From the NCBI GenBank assembly GCA_022829145.1, contig CM040765.1, positions 15,977,792 through 16,041,791 on the forward strand: a DNA stretch of 64,000 nucleotides. The letters run 5' to 3'. This stretch comes from Albula goreensis. Taxonomy: Eukaryota > Chordata > Actinopteri > Albuliformes > Albulidae. The notes under the pieces were generated by a model. That model made no database searches and was not told where the DNA came from. It saw nothing but the letters and a program-made list of their open reading frames with translations. Positions within the stretch are counted from its first letter, which is position 1; each line of letters starts with the position of its first letter. This document shows positions 12,291-24,265 of the stretch, in pieces. The translations under genes and the position numbers were made by a program.

Positions 12291-15200
12291 AATAAATTGA
12301 TGGAGATCTCCTGTAAAAAAAAGACACAATCATTAAATCCAACACACTAAAAAGTTTAGTGAATACTTTCCTTCTGGAAAATAGAAAAAAAAATGTTTTT
12401 ATTATAGAAAGAGTGGAAAGGATGATGACTTCCATACCTTCAGTGTCTGTAATCTACAGGTAGGAGGGTTGTTACTGTGGTCATTGAGGTCCTGCTCGAT
12501 GGCACCAGTCATGCCAGAACACTCTAAGCAACTAATGACACTGGAAAAAGAAGTCATTGTGTGGACCTCAAATTGTTTGTGTTATTTGAACAACAGTTAA
12601 AATTCTCAGAGTGTAATTATTATTGTTATTATCAATTTTCTGTATTTATGACACATTTTTATATTTTCAAAAATGGGCATCCAGTTGCACTGAAAGCAGT
12701 CTGCAATAGCAACCCTCCTGTTTGTTGCTCCCAGTTTGGCAAAAACAAAAAATGGTTTCTCTTTTATCTCCCACCCTGGTGGTCGAAATCACCATACTAA
12801 GTCAGACACAAGAGCCACAACAGGCGCGATAGGGTGGTTGCCATGGTAGTGTGATAGTCTTTTTCGTAGCTGTGATGTCCGCCAGTGGGGGTCTCCTTTG
12901 ATTCCAGGAGAGAGTCAGTCTAGCCCTGGAGCAGAAGAGCTAGAGAGGAGGGTTTTTTCAGACACAATATTCCATAAAGCCTACAGGAAGCCCCTCGCCA
13001 GGAGTCTCTCACACCCAGCAACTCTCATACCACATGAATAAAGATGGCAGGAGTTTCTCAGGTCCCCATCAGCTTGATGGACAGCTGAAAAGTTTACCAT
13101 TTTCACCCTCCTTCAAAATCCATGACAAATACGAAAACTCAGTCCACTCAGGCAGAGAGTAGATGCATGTGTAATATGTCTCTTTATGTCACCTGTTTGG
13201 TACAAAATCACCCGTTTATGGGGAGTTTTAAAATCAACAGGGAAGATCTGTTATGAGGATTTTGAATTATTTTAAACAAGGATTCATTGAATAAATATAG
13301 AAAAATGAAGTGCTTCCAAAATGTAAAATCACAGCTATTAATATTTAATATGCATATTTTTATGCTGATGCATTTTTCGTAAACATCAAGAAAGGGGAGA
13401 GGAAGAAATAAAAAAAAGCAGAAGATCAGAATATTATAGACCAATGACAAAGAATAATGCAGGCCTGCAGGCTGACCCAGTGTACAGCATGCAAATGTGC
13501 AAAGTGTGCATTGAGCATCAGCCATCAACCTTTCCAAAACCAAATCTGAAGAAGACGGGATGGAAGTCCAGATGGAGCTCAACCTAACCTCGAGAACCAA
13601 TTTCCCAAAAAGAGGTAATGCTTGCCAGTCAAACGTCTGTTTTCTGTAAGACCACTCAGGTATGAAAAGGAGCAGCCTCCAACCATACAGGTGCATCCAC
13701 ACATAGCATCTAGGACAGAACCTTCAGAGCAAACATTCAAAGGGCTGAAAGGGACACTGCAGTCAATCACATTCTCGATTTTACTCAATTAATTACCTGT
13801 GAAACAAAAGCAGGGAGTGGTGATGTGGGAGTCCATGGAAGTGGTTGTAAAAGTAATGAAGAAACTTTCACTTCCTCTAATCTCATCAGTAAGTTTAAGA
13901 GCAGAACAGCTGCAACACATCTGTAATATAGTCAAGAATATCCACTGCATCATGTGGCAAATTGTTTTATGAGGAAGTCTGAGAATGGGATTTATTGCCA
14001 AAATATGAGTATTTTTAGGGTATTCCCAGAGCAGAGCTCTATCCAGGGAGGCCTTAACACAAGTTTTATTTGAAACAAGAAAACAGCACTATAAATCAAA
14101 GAAAAACAGTCAGTTCAACCATATATAAACTACAGTCAGTTCAAGTGCAGTGTCTGGCTTCACTACTCCTGTTCAGCAGTGTTTTCTTAAAACACTGGCT
14201 GCAAAGAGGTAGGATCCATGCCAACCCATAAGCATACAAATTTATGTTGATGCAGATGCCAAGAGGATTAGATATGGATTTTTTTACAGCTGAAGACATT
14301 ACATATATTGCAAAAAAGAGGGAAAAAATAACATAATGTGTGCCTATCATTCTCCTCCCTCAGTCCCAGGAAAAAATGGTCAGTTGGACAAACTGAGATC
14401 TTACAGATTAGCCAAACAGATCATTTGGTTCATGATTTATTATATTAAATAACAGTCATCTGGCAGATATAATAACCAGACTGATAGCCAATGATAATTC
14501 CTTGGAGAACAGTTGTTTGCCTGAGAAACCATAGCAGCCATTAAGACAGTACACCAAAGCTCAACACAAGCATCTCCTGTGTCTGTTTGTTCTGGTGCCG
14601 AGTCCACAGTTGCTGGAATACACCAGAAGTAACAGTTAGCATGCTGCCAGTGTATTTACAGTCTAATAACACCTCAGTCTTCAGCTAAACAAAGACTACC
14701 CCTCACAACAGCTGCAACCAATCGTCTCTACAGTGTCATGTTAAATAGGACTTAAGGCATGGAATATGTTGCTAAACTACATAACAATGGAAAATTGCTG
14801 AACAAAGGCTTGCATTATGTGCTGCTTAGGACATATTCAACCTTTTACAGACAAAGGATCACATTGTGTACCATATACCTTTAATCGCTGATATCGTTAG
14901 AACTTAATAGAGTGCAAATGTGTTCTGCATGCATTTTTAAAGAAAGCTAATTTTATGAATAAACCATCAAACATTCATTTAACCAAGAGAATAGATTAAG
15001 CAAATATTTAAGAAACTTTCCTCTTCAAAAATGGATTTTCGGAATTGATTCTGGAATATCTTAGTTCAGACAGAACCTTGAGTTTTTATTGCTTCGTAAT
15101 CCTTACAACTCCTTAATCAAAAACAGGTTAAAGAAATAATTACCACCCAAAAAATTTTCCACTTTGGCATACATTTTGTAATTGATCATGGAATTTCAGA

Positions 15201-15389
15201 GTGAATTTCAAAGTAACATTTAATAACCTTCAAACCTTTGATTTTTTCGGCAGTACATGCACTTTCTGTTTTAGCTGAGTAAAACATGACCTGCTTGCCT
15301 ATAAGTAGAGTTATTACAGTATTTTTGTAAGGACTTCTCTCCAAGATGTCATCAGGACCTCTGTGTCTAAATTTCCAGTCATGTTACCT

Positions 15390-15715
15390 CCTCGTCTCCC
15401 CTCACTGGCTACCTGTTACAGCTCACATCAGGTGCTAGCTAGCGCCGAATGGAACAGCTCCACCATGCCCCCTGTCAATCTTCATACCCTACACCCTGAC
15501 CAGGTCTCACTCTGCTGCTAACAAAAGGCAACTAACTCCCCCTCCCTGAAGAGTCACTCTTCCCAGTCATGATGCTGTCTGTACTGCCCCTACCCAACTC
15601 CCCCCCCCGCCCCCTGAGTGGTTGACTGAACTTCCCACTGACATCAGGACAGCTGAGAAACTGGCCATCTTCCAATGCAGGCAGAAGACTCACCTTTTCA
15701 GACTGCACCTGAATC
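15390..15715 (+). mobile_element. decayed CR1/L2-clade LINE 3' end (reverse transcriptase C-terminus)
   Basis: Bases 15616-15711 read in frame EWLTELPTDIRTAEKLAIF then QCRQKTHLFRLHL. This is the characteristic C-terminal end of CR1/L2-type reverse transcriptase ORFs (W..ELP..R.....LA.FRR..KTHLF). Upstream, around 15397-15420, LTGYLLQLT-like sequence in a shifted frame corresponds to the usual HWLPV..RI block. A C-run and frame changes show the copy is dead. It is a 5'-truncated insertion. Confidence 0.7.
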
Positions 15716-17579
15716 ATAATCGATGTTTGTCATTCTATGAATCTGGTTTTTAGTATATTTTCTGAGGGAATGCACTGGTTGTATTGATGGGTTTTATATA
15801 ACTTATGGCTGTTCAATTTAAAGTGAATCACTGGTGGGTTTATTCCCACTGATTTTCCACACAGTAACACTCTGTATATCGCCCATCATTTGTATAAAAT
15901 ACAATGAGTACAATAACCTGATTACATTTCATTATTTAAATAAAACAGAAAATAAAAGCAATAAAATTAATAAATGGAATTGTTCATTCGCCTTTAGTGC
16001 TCTTTGAATAGAAATACCAGAGATATCCATTTTCACAGAATGGAAGTATATGTATTAAAACTTTCATAAGAAAGGGGGGGAAACTTAATTAATTTCAATG
16101 CATAATACACTGTAAATGATATATTTTAGTTCACTTTGAGTGGGAAAATTGAGGTTCAGTCATTGAAAGAAAAAGGGAATATAATCAGACCTTTAAATTA
16201 CCATAAAATATTCATAGTGTTTTGCTGAAATGGCCTTCATTTAAATTGACTGGGGTTAAAATGGAAAAAATGTTAAAGGCTGAGGAAAGTAACTAGCTAT
16301 AACACAAAGGGAAACTCCAGAGAGATTTCCCACAGAAATGCAGGCCTTCTCATTAATAACAACCTGTTGTGTGTGTTGAGGAACACTACCTACAGCATGG
16401 AATCACTCAACATTTGTCTTAACATTGGCTTATAATTAAAATACAAAATTCCCATTTTTATTAACAGTTACCATCTGGGCAGGGATATATATTCATAAAT
16501 AATACCAGTTTCATTAAAATGATGTAACATAGATAGAACAAAATAGGCCAAAACATAAATATAGCATGCAATACTTTGTTCATTTTGTTCAGGGGTTTCT
16601 TTTCCAGCAAATGAGAATGATGGTTATTTTCATTTGCCACTGCGCAGTCTTCCTCACAAAACTCCCTCTCTTCGCAACTCCTCCTCTTCTTTTCCACTTC
16701 CTCTTCCAGCTCTGCTTTCATCACCTGATGGGGTTCTTTCTGTTAATTATTCCAGGGTGTGGATGGGCTAAATCAGGGCTGTGCCCTACTGTGACCTGCT
16801 GCCCCAGGATAACTGACTGTATCTTTGCCCCAGTGGGTGGGATTTATCCACCAGGAATATCCCTGTGTCATTGCTCACCAGCGACCCCTTCTGGTCAATT
16901 GGGCATCCACAGTCTGCCTATGCATGAAGTGTTTTGCTCCAACTCATGTGTCTCTGCAGGCTTACTTTTTGGATTGTGATGTGAAAAGAAGTAGTTGACA
17001 TTACATGTTCTGGAGGAGAGTACATGCTTGTCTGTGGACTGACAGCAGACATTGCAATAATGAGCATAGCTTGTGAATACCTTTGGGTAATCAAAACTGA
17101 GGTAAAAAAGAGTCCTAAAAATAACAAAAAAAAATCCATAAACAACACATTTCCTTCCAGCACACTGCACAACATTTGTAATACTGTGATTGTATAAAAA
17201 GTGATAAAACGTGGGGTAATTAAATCCACAATCAAGCACATGCCTTATTATTCTGAGTTCCATTACATGCTGCTGCATATTCAGTCAGCTGCTGTTATCC
17301 AAACAGATGCTTGAGAAAAAGGATCATGATGCGATACTCAGAGGGCAGACCATGATCTCAGAGATGGAAGCAACGTTAAATCTCCAAATGCACAGAATCG
17401 CATCATTGTGGGCAATTACTGGTTTGTTATCCCTCCCATTTGAATGCAATAGCCCTGAAAACTGCGGAGAAACAAACAGATTGGCCTCCATGTGTTTATG
17501 GAAACCAAGCGTTCATAAATTGAATCCCTTTTCCTGCATAATGAAAAGGAATTTGTCGTTTTTACTGTTGAGGGAATCC

Positions 17580-18110
17580 TAAAGGTTATCGGCAAACATT
17601 TATAATGGAACGGCTGTTGGCAATTGGGACCGTGGGCTGAGAAGATGGCTATGCTATCAGTGTGACATTTCTGTCAGGAATGCTATTTGAACCACTGGAT
17701 GAATCTGACAAATACCAGTGCTGTCATTGGTTTGGTTTTAATTATACCTCACTGGGTCTTTCAGGGGCCGGGAACAGAGCTTAATTAGCTAGAGCAAAGG
17801 CTGCCTCTCATAGACCTTGCCAGTTGGAACCACCCACCCAGCTTCTCAGCATTTAGATGGCATTTTAATGGTCTCCGTAAAATCGAAACATTAAGAATGA
17901 ACAAATTAGCTGAGGGGAATTTGCTTTTGGGCTGACAGCAGAGCAGATCTGGCCGTCTGTGTGGGGATCCTACCGCGGAGCCGTCACATCAGAGGTAACC
18001 CGGCAGGCCGGGCAGGCTGAGGTTCAGGGACGAAGGAAACTCATACTGTTTTGCTTCCTCTGACGTGATGAGAATTCAGAGCAGAAATAAATTGTCTTGT
18101 GTTCACATGG
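17580..18110. promoter_or_regulatory. candidate conserved non-coding element
   Basis: A complex-sequence block with AGCTTAATTAGCTAG, GGCATTTTAATGG, AAATTAGCTGAGG, GGGCTGACAGCAGAG and CCGCGGAGCCGTCACATC, no ORF support and no repeat similarity. It lies about 4 kb beyond the pdzrn4 stop. Confidence 0.35.
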
Positions 18111-18370
18111 AGTCAATAAAAAAAGCGCAAAGAAATCTGCCTACTTATAGTGGAGTGAAATTTTGAACCAAAAATGTGTGGAGCCATATAGTGACTGTGA
18201 GTCACAGTGATTTGAATGTGTCAGTTGTTTCTGGTTTTAATCCAGGCTGCTTGGGGACTGACACAAGTATGGTGGCCTAAATGGCACATAACTGATCCCA
18301 AACCAATACAAAGCTTAGATTCTGTCATTATTTTACCTTAACTTTAACAAAAGAAAAAAAAAACAGGCAT

Positions 18371-18390
18371 ATCTATATATATATATATAA
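18371..18390. repeat. short AT microsatellite
   Basis: A run of about nine TA units next to an A-rich tract. Confidence 0.85.
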
Positions 18391-20245
18391 AAATGTGGTG
18401 AGTTCAGTGGTCATAATAATGGGCTCACAAAACTCTTTGTGCGTAATAAAAAAAAAATGAACCGCTTCTGCTCATAACGTTTTCAGAGGACACACAAGAT
18501 TTACAATGTATACAACATATATTTCTTGAGGAGAAAAGAGGCGAGGAGCAAAGAGTAATGAGATTCAGTATGTGGAGGCAGACATCTCATTGTATGCTTT
18601 ATCTACTCAAGAACTGGCAATCAATATCTCATTTCCTCCCTTCATATTCTCACATAGCTGTATACTGCACACACTGTAGGCAATGTCCGACTAACACAAG
18701 TGACAATGAATTACTATTTCTGTTTCTGAGACAGCCAAGTTTTATACCTGTGTGACAGCCAAGGTACAGATGGAACTTTTCCTACCCTGCCTACAGGAAG
18801 CATGTCTATCTTGAGAGGGGAGGTCATTTCATTAAACTGTATGACCAACATCCAAATCTACTGCTACAATTACTATAATTATTACTGGCTGTTGAAAGAC
18901 CAAAATCCAAAAGAATCCAATCTTTGATTCAGCAAAAGAGTAAAATTTATGTCAATGGCTTGCAAAATGAGTTTTCAGGCACTGGTTGCCTGTAAATGTA
19001 GACTGGCATTCAATAAGAAAAACATGATTTCTTTAACATCATGTTGTGTTTTACTGAAGACAAGCAAACATCTTTGGGCATGTGTTCTTTGCATTAGGAA
19101 GTAGAATAACCTATGTCATTACAAATATGCCCTAAAAAGACCCAGCCCATGTCATTATATTGAGCACACAGGCATGTTATGTATGTCTGTGCATATGGAA
19201 ATTAGATAAATGAGGATCTGAACTGTAAGTATGTTTCTGTGGCATCTAAACAAAAAAGTGCCTGAAGTATATTTTGGCCAAAAAAAAAAAAAAAAAACAA
19301 AAACCTTGATTTTACTCTTTTCTGACACATTTCTCATATTTTCTCTGCCGGGCTCTGAGCTCAAGTTGCTAGTCCTTCTGGGAGGAAATGCCTGTGCTAC
19401 GTGATTAGCCTACTGCAGCAGGTGCCAAAAAATACAGGATAAACGAGGAAAAAATATAGAGAGGAATATTCCAATAATCTTACCACACATAAGATAGCAG
19501 TCCTATCGAATGATTTAGTGGGAGGTATGCTTTAATGAACCAAAGTCACTCAAGTGTAAGACGTTTTTAATTGAAATCTCAATCTGCTTTGGTGTGATTA
19601 AGACTCATTTAACGAGCAAATGGCAGACTGAAAGAAAGGATGCGGTTTCTGATATGAATCTGAGAGGTGTAAATTAAAGCCCGCTTCATCTCATATTAAA
19701 GGCTCAAGCCTCACAATCGCTTGTTTTCTACAAGCCTTATTTTACATGTGAACTGAGACCCTCTTTTTCTTTGTTTTTATACTGCTGGACAGTCTTTCAT
19801 TAGAGACAATATGTACATACCCTAAGCAACCAATTTCTTTCATTTATTATATGATGCTTGACAAAACATTGTTCACATTTTTATCTGGTTTCAGTCTTTG
19901 AGAGACATGGAAATAAAGGCATGAAAATAAATGCCATTACATGCATTATAGCAGAATATTATAACAAATGCATCAGAACATATAGAGGTATATCTGAACT
20001 AACAGGACAGCTAGCACTGATAGCCCAGTAGAATCTTTTGGGATGGAAAATACATATTGGGCTATGACATCACAGAATTCTTATAAAACACATTTTCTTT
20101 CAGATAAATCATAATTTATTTTAATTTATTTTCCAATGAGCACAATTACCACACATTTATCTGTCTACATGTATGCCTAATACATATCACCTGAAGTTAG
20201 ACCATTGACGCTGACGTTCAACAAAAACATGGTCAATTTACAGTT

Positions 20246-20251
20246 TTTATT
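20246..20251 (-). terminator. candidate polyadenylation signal AATAAA for pdzrn4
   Basis: This is the first canonical hexamer on the minus strand downstream of the pdzrn4 stop. Such hexamers are frequent by chance in AT-rich DNA, so transcript data would be needed to accept it. Confidence 0.25.
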
Positions 20252-20784
20252 TACAGTATATTCCTGAAAAAACAAAACATTGTATGAAAAAAGAGTATGA
20301 AAGTGTTTATGCTCTGCTATAAAGCAGAGAAGACATTCATTTCCAGTAGTGTTCCATTGCTAGGCTGAAATATACACAGTAATACACCATCTTGGATTGG
20401 CATGGTTATCAAAATAAAAACAATATTATAAAAAAAAAGCTGTAAGGCCTGTTTCAAAACAAAATGGAAATAACATACATATCTTCACACGCAAAGCTCT
20501 TCAGCTTCCTGTCCGTTTGAAAACATAGGTCCCTAGAGACAGCAAACATTCCCTCATCATTACATTCACATTGAAGCAATGAGATAATGTTGCAACAATA
20601 TGATATAAAATCATGCTGATAGAATATCATTGTTCTCAGTGGCGCCAATGGGATTTCCCCAACCTGAAAAAGACAAAATATACAGCATTTTTAGGGCATA
20701 CAAACACACCTACGGATAGCAGGCAACACTGTTGCCTATTAAAGACACCCTTACCATTCTGGAAAGAGGAGAACAGCCTGCCTT

Positions 20785-20965
20785 TGAGTCTGTTTTCCCC
20801 AAGTTTTCCTCCTATTTGTTCAATAAGGGGTTTTTCCCCTTTCCACGGATAGCCTAGGCTTGCTTTTGTCTCGGTTTTTGTCTTTTGTGCCGAGATCTGC
20901 TGTACAGCAAAATGTGACTGATGATTTAGGAATCGTGCTGTATAAATGAATCTGTTTTGATATTT
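20785..20965 (+). repeat. fish LINE/SINE 3'-tail-like repeat
   Basis: The order AAGTTTTCCTCC, GGGGTTTTTCCCCTTTCCAC, GCTTGCTTTTGTC, GAGATCTGCTGTACAGCAAA and ATCGTGCTGTATAAATGAAT follows the common fish 3' tail, which ends in GCGCTATATAAATAAA. It falls within the putative pdzrn4 3' UTR, antisense to it. Confidence 0.5.
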
Positions 20966-21334
20966 GTAGTCATACCTGCTACATTCAGCTTCTATAACTA
21001 GACGTATTCATACATATGGTATTTCAGATGGTAGCAGATATGGTGGGCATGTATACAGAATGACTGAAGTACTCCCTTCCAGTGGGACAAATTTTGAAAA
21101 AACTCACATGAAACTTCCACCTCTTTAAGCTAGTGAGAGTCCTCAAATATATATGGTTAATGATGCCTGCTTTGTGACATGAGGCCATTTTATGTACTGT
21201 ACAAAAGGAGCTGAGACATGAACACTGCAGACAGATAAAGGGAGGGAACACCACAGATTCTATAGAGTAACCAGATGGTAGGCTCCTAAATTTGTCCTGT
21301 CCTCTCTACTTCCTCTCTCTTAGAGGAGCTTGCA

Positions 21335-21570
21335 GTGTTACAGTACAGCTTATGAATATTCATCAAGAGGTGTGTCCAAGGATAGAGAATACATTACCAT
21401 GGTTTAAATCCTTGGTCATGCTATTTCATGAATAGTCATAAGATGCATCAAAATTAAATATTGGAAGTGGAACAACTTCAATGGTAAAAGGACAGAACTT
21501 TCCTAACTATGTAACATCAAACTGTTTCAAAAATAATGGGTCCTAATTTTCTCTATAACTTTGTGAATAG
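21335..21570. repeat. interspersed repeat with TATGAATATTCATCA core, copy 2
   Basis: It shares CTTATGAATATTCATCAAGA, GGTGTGTCCAAGGATAG and a downstream GTGGAACAACTTCAA block with copy 1. It lies in the putative pdzrn4 3' UTR. Confidence 0.45.
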
Positions 21571-22149
21571 GACAGCTCTGACACTTCTGTAACATAATTA
21601 TGCAAGAAAGTATGACACGGCACATGGGCAATTGTCAGAAAATCATACATTTCATTTTTGGAACACTGTATAGCTGTCAGAATAAGTCAGGTTAGTCTTG
21701 AAGAATGTGGAGCTTCCCATCTGAGTTCCAAAAGGATCTGTGATTTTGTGCACGTCAAAGTGCATTCAATTAAGCCATATCCGTATCTCAAATTACTCCA
21801 AATCATCCATGGAACTGTGGGAGTACACGGAGAGGTTCACATTTCTATGGACCCAAATTGTAATAATTAACTGTAGACCACAGGAATGCTGCAGTTCTGA
21901 GTTTTACTTAGCAGTTAAACTACTATACAACAACAATGGAGTAATTGTGTATAAAAGCACTTATGAAGGAAGCAGAAGAACATAAAAACAATGGAAAAAG
22001 TTGCAATGGAAAAACCACCTGGAGAAAAAAAAATGCTTACAAAACACAGTTCGGGTTATAAAGTGTGAAAAATATCTTTTTCCTCATAAAAATGCCACAT
22101 TGAACGAGGCAATTAAAGTGTTAGCCGCCTGCGTGCGGGCAGGTTTGAG

Positions 22150-23526
22150 TCACACAGTGGTGACGGACAGGAAGGCGTTGTGCACGCTCGTGTCCTCCGG
22201 CGTCCTGGCCCCATGGGTCATCAGCTCCTGGATAGTCATCCAGTTGTCCAGGATCTTCCTGTTGCGCTTCTTCATCATCTTCCTGTGGCTGAGCTCCAGG
22301 ATGCTGACCTCCTTGCGGCCACCCTCCCCTCCGCTCTGCGGGTTCTCCCTCAGGCTCTCCAGCCGGCTCCTCATCATGAATTCCCGTCTCCTCCTCTGCT
22401 CCCGCGCCCGTAGGAGGTGCTGCTTGCGCTCCTCCTTGCTCCAGTACCGGCCCATCTTCAGCTCGCTGGCCGCGTCGTCGTCTGTGGTGGTTCCGCCGCC
22501 ACCGCCCCGCTCCTCGCGGATCTTCAGGGCCCGCTCACGGAGGAGGCGGTCCCTGACTGGCCGCTTGGTGATGTAGCGCGTGCCGTCGCTGCGGACCTTC
22601 ACCTTCCACTCGGTGCGGGACGACTCGCCAGGCCTCTGTGGGTCCTTGCACATGCTCAGTAAGCTCAGCTGGCTCTGGCCGTACTCCACTGCGGAGCGCT
22701 GCTGGATCAGATGCATGTAGCTCTGGTAGTGCCGGGCGTGAGCTGGGATGTTGGCGTGGCGGTATGGCGACAGGTAGGGCGAGGGCGACAGTGACGGTGA
22801 GGGAGAAGGCGAAGGTGAGGTCTCCTTCTGTTCAAGGATTCCTGGCTTGGCCTGTCGGCTCTGCGCGGCTGCAGTAGCCCGCAGGTTCTTCAGGTTGGCG
22901 GTGCTGACCGTCCGCTGGAGGGAGTTATCAGAGGACCGGCGCATAGCTAGCGGTGTGCTACGGCAGCTCTCTGCCGTGTTGTAGGCACTGGAGCTGTCCT
23001 TGTCCTTGTCTCGGTCCTTGTCGGACTTCTCTGGGAGCTCAGAGATGTGAGCCGGCTTGTTGACCTTGGGGCTGCCTCCGGGGCTCTGGTTCTGGGTCAG
23101 GCGGAGCTGATGGGCCTGCATGATGTTCTGGCACTCCAGCTCGATGCTCCTCAGCTCCTCGTTGAGGAGCCTCAGCTCACGCTGCATGCCCTCCGGCTCC
23201 CCCAGGCTGCACTCGATGGTACTGCGCCGGCTATAGTACAGGTCGTACTCCCCGCTGTTCCGGATCTGGCACTTCAGCTCCAGCAGCTGCTGGAAACGCT
23301 CACACTCTTCCTCGTCCTCCTCATCCTCCTCATCCGCCTGGGGAGTCGTGCAGTCAGAGTCAAGTTGCTCCCCAGGCACCCGGTTCCGGTCCTGAAGGCC
23401 ATGAGTCGACCTCGACTGGACTCGGGATGGAGTGTCCCCTTCAGTACTGGCCTCATCCTGGATGTTGGAGGAACAGGTGGCAACATCAGCCCTGATTTCC
23501 TCATCCACTTCATCTCGCTCTCTGGG
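22150..23526 (-). CDS. pdzrn4: pdzrn4 terminal coding exon: coiled coil, basic region and C-terminal PDZ ligand
   Basis: The exon begins after TTATTTCAG, in phase 0, and ends at TGA (22152-22150), giving 458 codons plus stop. By residue in the exon: 1-63 is a poorly conserved Ser/Asp/Glu linker; 65-76 is a near-pure Asp/Glu run; about 74-142 is a predicted coiled coil ([31 protein letters not shown]); 164-192 has the conserved [25 protein letters not shown] block; 236-250 is a Ser-Pro repeat; 257-290 has [19 protein letters not shown]; 305-345 has the [21 protein letters not shown] block; 358-395 is strongly basic; 410-458 is the LNX3-homology end, closing SVTTV, a class I PDZ-binding motif. 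[22 protein letters not shown] and LMTHGA...VHNAFLS point to PDZRN4 rather than PDZRN3. The methionine in the upstream intron is not a start. Confidence 0.96.
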   Translation of the reverse strand, partial: PRERDEVDEEIRADVATCSSNIQDEASTEGDTPSRVQSRSTHGLQDRNRVPGEQLDSDCTTPQADEEDEEDEEECERFQQLLELKCQIRNSGEYDLYYSRRSTIECSLGEPEGMQRELRLLNEELRSIELECQNIMQAHQLRLTQNQSPGGSPKVNKPAHISELPEKSDKDRDKDKDSSSAYNTAESCRSTPLAMRRSSDNSLQRTVSTANLKNLRATAAAQSRQAKPGILEQKETSPSPSPSPSLSPSPYLSPYRHANIPAHARHYQSYMHLIQQRSAVEYGQSQLSLLSMCKDPQRPGESSRTEWKVKVRSDGTRYITKRPVRDRLLRERALKIREERGGGGGTTTDDDAASELKMGRYWSKEERKQHLLRAREQRRRREFMMRSRLESLRENPQSGGEGGRKEVSILELSHRKMMKKRNRKILDNWMTIQELMTHGARTPEDTSVHNAFLSVTTV

Positions 23527-23603
23527 CTGAAATAACATGGACAAAGAGCATGACAGCCACAGTAAGCAAATATCCAGCTAACACTAAAAATGTTTGAAAA
23601 CAT

Positions 23604-23663
23604 TGAGATATGGTTTAAGGGTTGGTTTGAGATACAGTTTGGATGGTTTGAGATATGGTTTGG
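23604..23663. repeat. three-copy imperfect minisatellite near the terminal-exon acceptor
   Basis: The motif TGAGATAyrGTTT recurs at 23604, 23628 and 23649, with GGTTTGG-like spacers, a period of 21-24 bases. In the pdzrn4 transcript these are pyrimidine- and A-rich (AAACCATATCTCA) copies, 78-137 bases upstream of exon start 23526. Confidence 0.75.
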
Positions 23664-24119
23664 TATTTGGGTTTGAGCAAATGGTACAACAGAAATATTA
23701 CCCAGATTTAAATTGTAATTTTTCCCTAAATGAGTATGTCAGCCCCACTGTGTGGCTGGGGTGGCCATGCACATGATTCCTTCAATTCATGTGATGGGAA
23801 GGCCTCACTTCATTCCACACTGAAAACGTGACACTACTCACATAAAGACGCAATGTTCACCAGAACTTTCTGAGAATATTCTGGGAGTCAGCTATTGTTA
23901 GCTGGGTACACATTGAGACCAGCGCAGCCCTGACAACCGAACTGGCAGTGTAACACATATTACATCAGTGTTGCCACATACCTGAGAATTTACTCTCCCT
24001 AAAGTGCTCACCAGTATCCCCTATGTTTAACTCGCTTCCATATATATTCCTCAAGACTTTACTAGACCACTTTAAAATCCCCAATCTGTCATTGGCTCCT
24101 GAGCATTTTTACCCTCAAT

Positions 24120-24265
24120 GGTGCCGGCTCTCTCTCTCTCTATCTTCCTTTTAGCAAGGGTGCTCTTCCTCTCCACTGTGGCCCAAGGCTTCCTCTCAGG
24201 GTTTCAGGCTAAAGAGCTGTGTAAATTTGCTTTGTATTAATACAACTTTGCCATACAAATAAAAG
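24120..24265 (+). repeat. fish LINE/SINE 3'-tail-like repeat in pdzrn4 intron
   Basis: It has CTCTCCACTGTGGCCCAAGGC, CTCTCAGGGTTTC and TACAAATAAA in the same order as the repeat at 20.8 kb and as common fish retroelement tails. It is antisense to pdzrn4. Confidence 0.5.

Larger units (their letters stand above)
1..20245. other. intergenic region 3' of pdzrn4, no gene recognised
   Basis: No open reading frame here resembles a known protein, and the longest are under 170 codons and lack domain or splice support. In mammals, GXYLT1 follows PDZRN4; no exon of it was recognised. The region holds microsatellites at 5881 and 9727, SINE-like remnants at 4.6-5.3 kb and 9.8 kb, a LINE 3' end at 15.4 kb, and CNE-like blocks near 1.4, 6.4, 12.1 and 17.6 kb. 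Other parts are AT-rich DNA in which nothing specific was seen. Confidence 0.6.
20246..22149 (-). other. pdzrn4: putative pdzrn4 3' untranslated region
   Basis: This is the stretch downstream of the pdzrn4 stop codon on the minus strand. The first canonical AATAAA on that strand is at 20251-20246, about 1.9 kb past the stop; two more lie at 20130-20125 and 20120-20115. I saw neither AATAAA nor ATTAAA between it and the stop. The interval contains two decayed repeats (20785-20965 and 21335-21570), so the real 3' end may be closer and use a variant signal. The end is an inference; only the stop codon is firm. Confidence 0.3.

Noticed and set aside
13208..13702. 164-codon minus-strand ORF
   Set aside because: Hydrophobic Phe/Leu/Ile-rich product of AT-rich DNA with no domain, splice context or start context that stands out.
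22001..22576. 191-codon plus-strand ORF opposite the pdzrn4 terminal exon
   Set aside because: Its Arg/Leu/Ser-rich product is the antisense shadow of the conserved basic pdzrn4 C-terminus.
23047..23535. 162-codon plus-strand ORF opposite the pdzrn4 terminal exon
   Set aside because: The Leu-rich sequence is the complement of Glu/Gln/Lys-rich coiled-coil codons in pdzrn4.
23527..23544. ATG just upstream of the terminal exon as a start codon
   Set aside because: It overlaps the TTATTTCAG acceptor, and the preceding exon joins in phase to CCC AGA at 23526 as in the PDZRN4 family.
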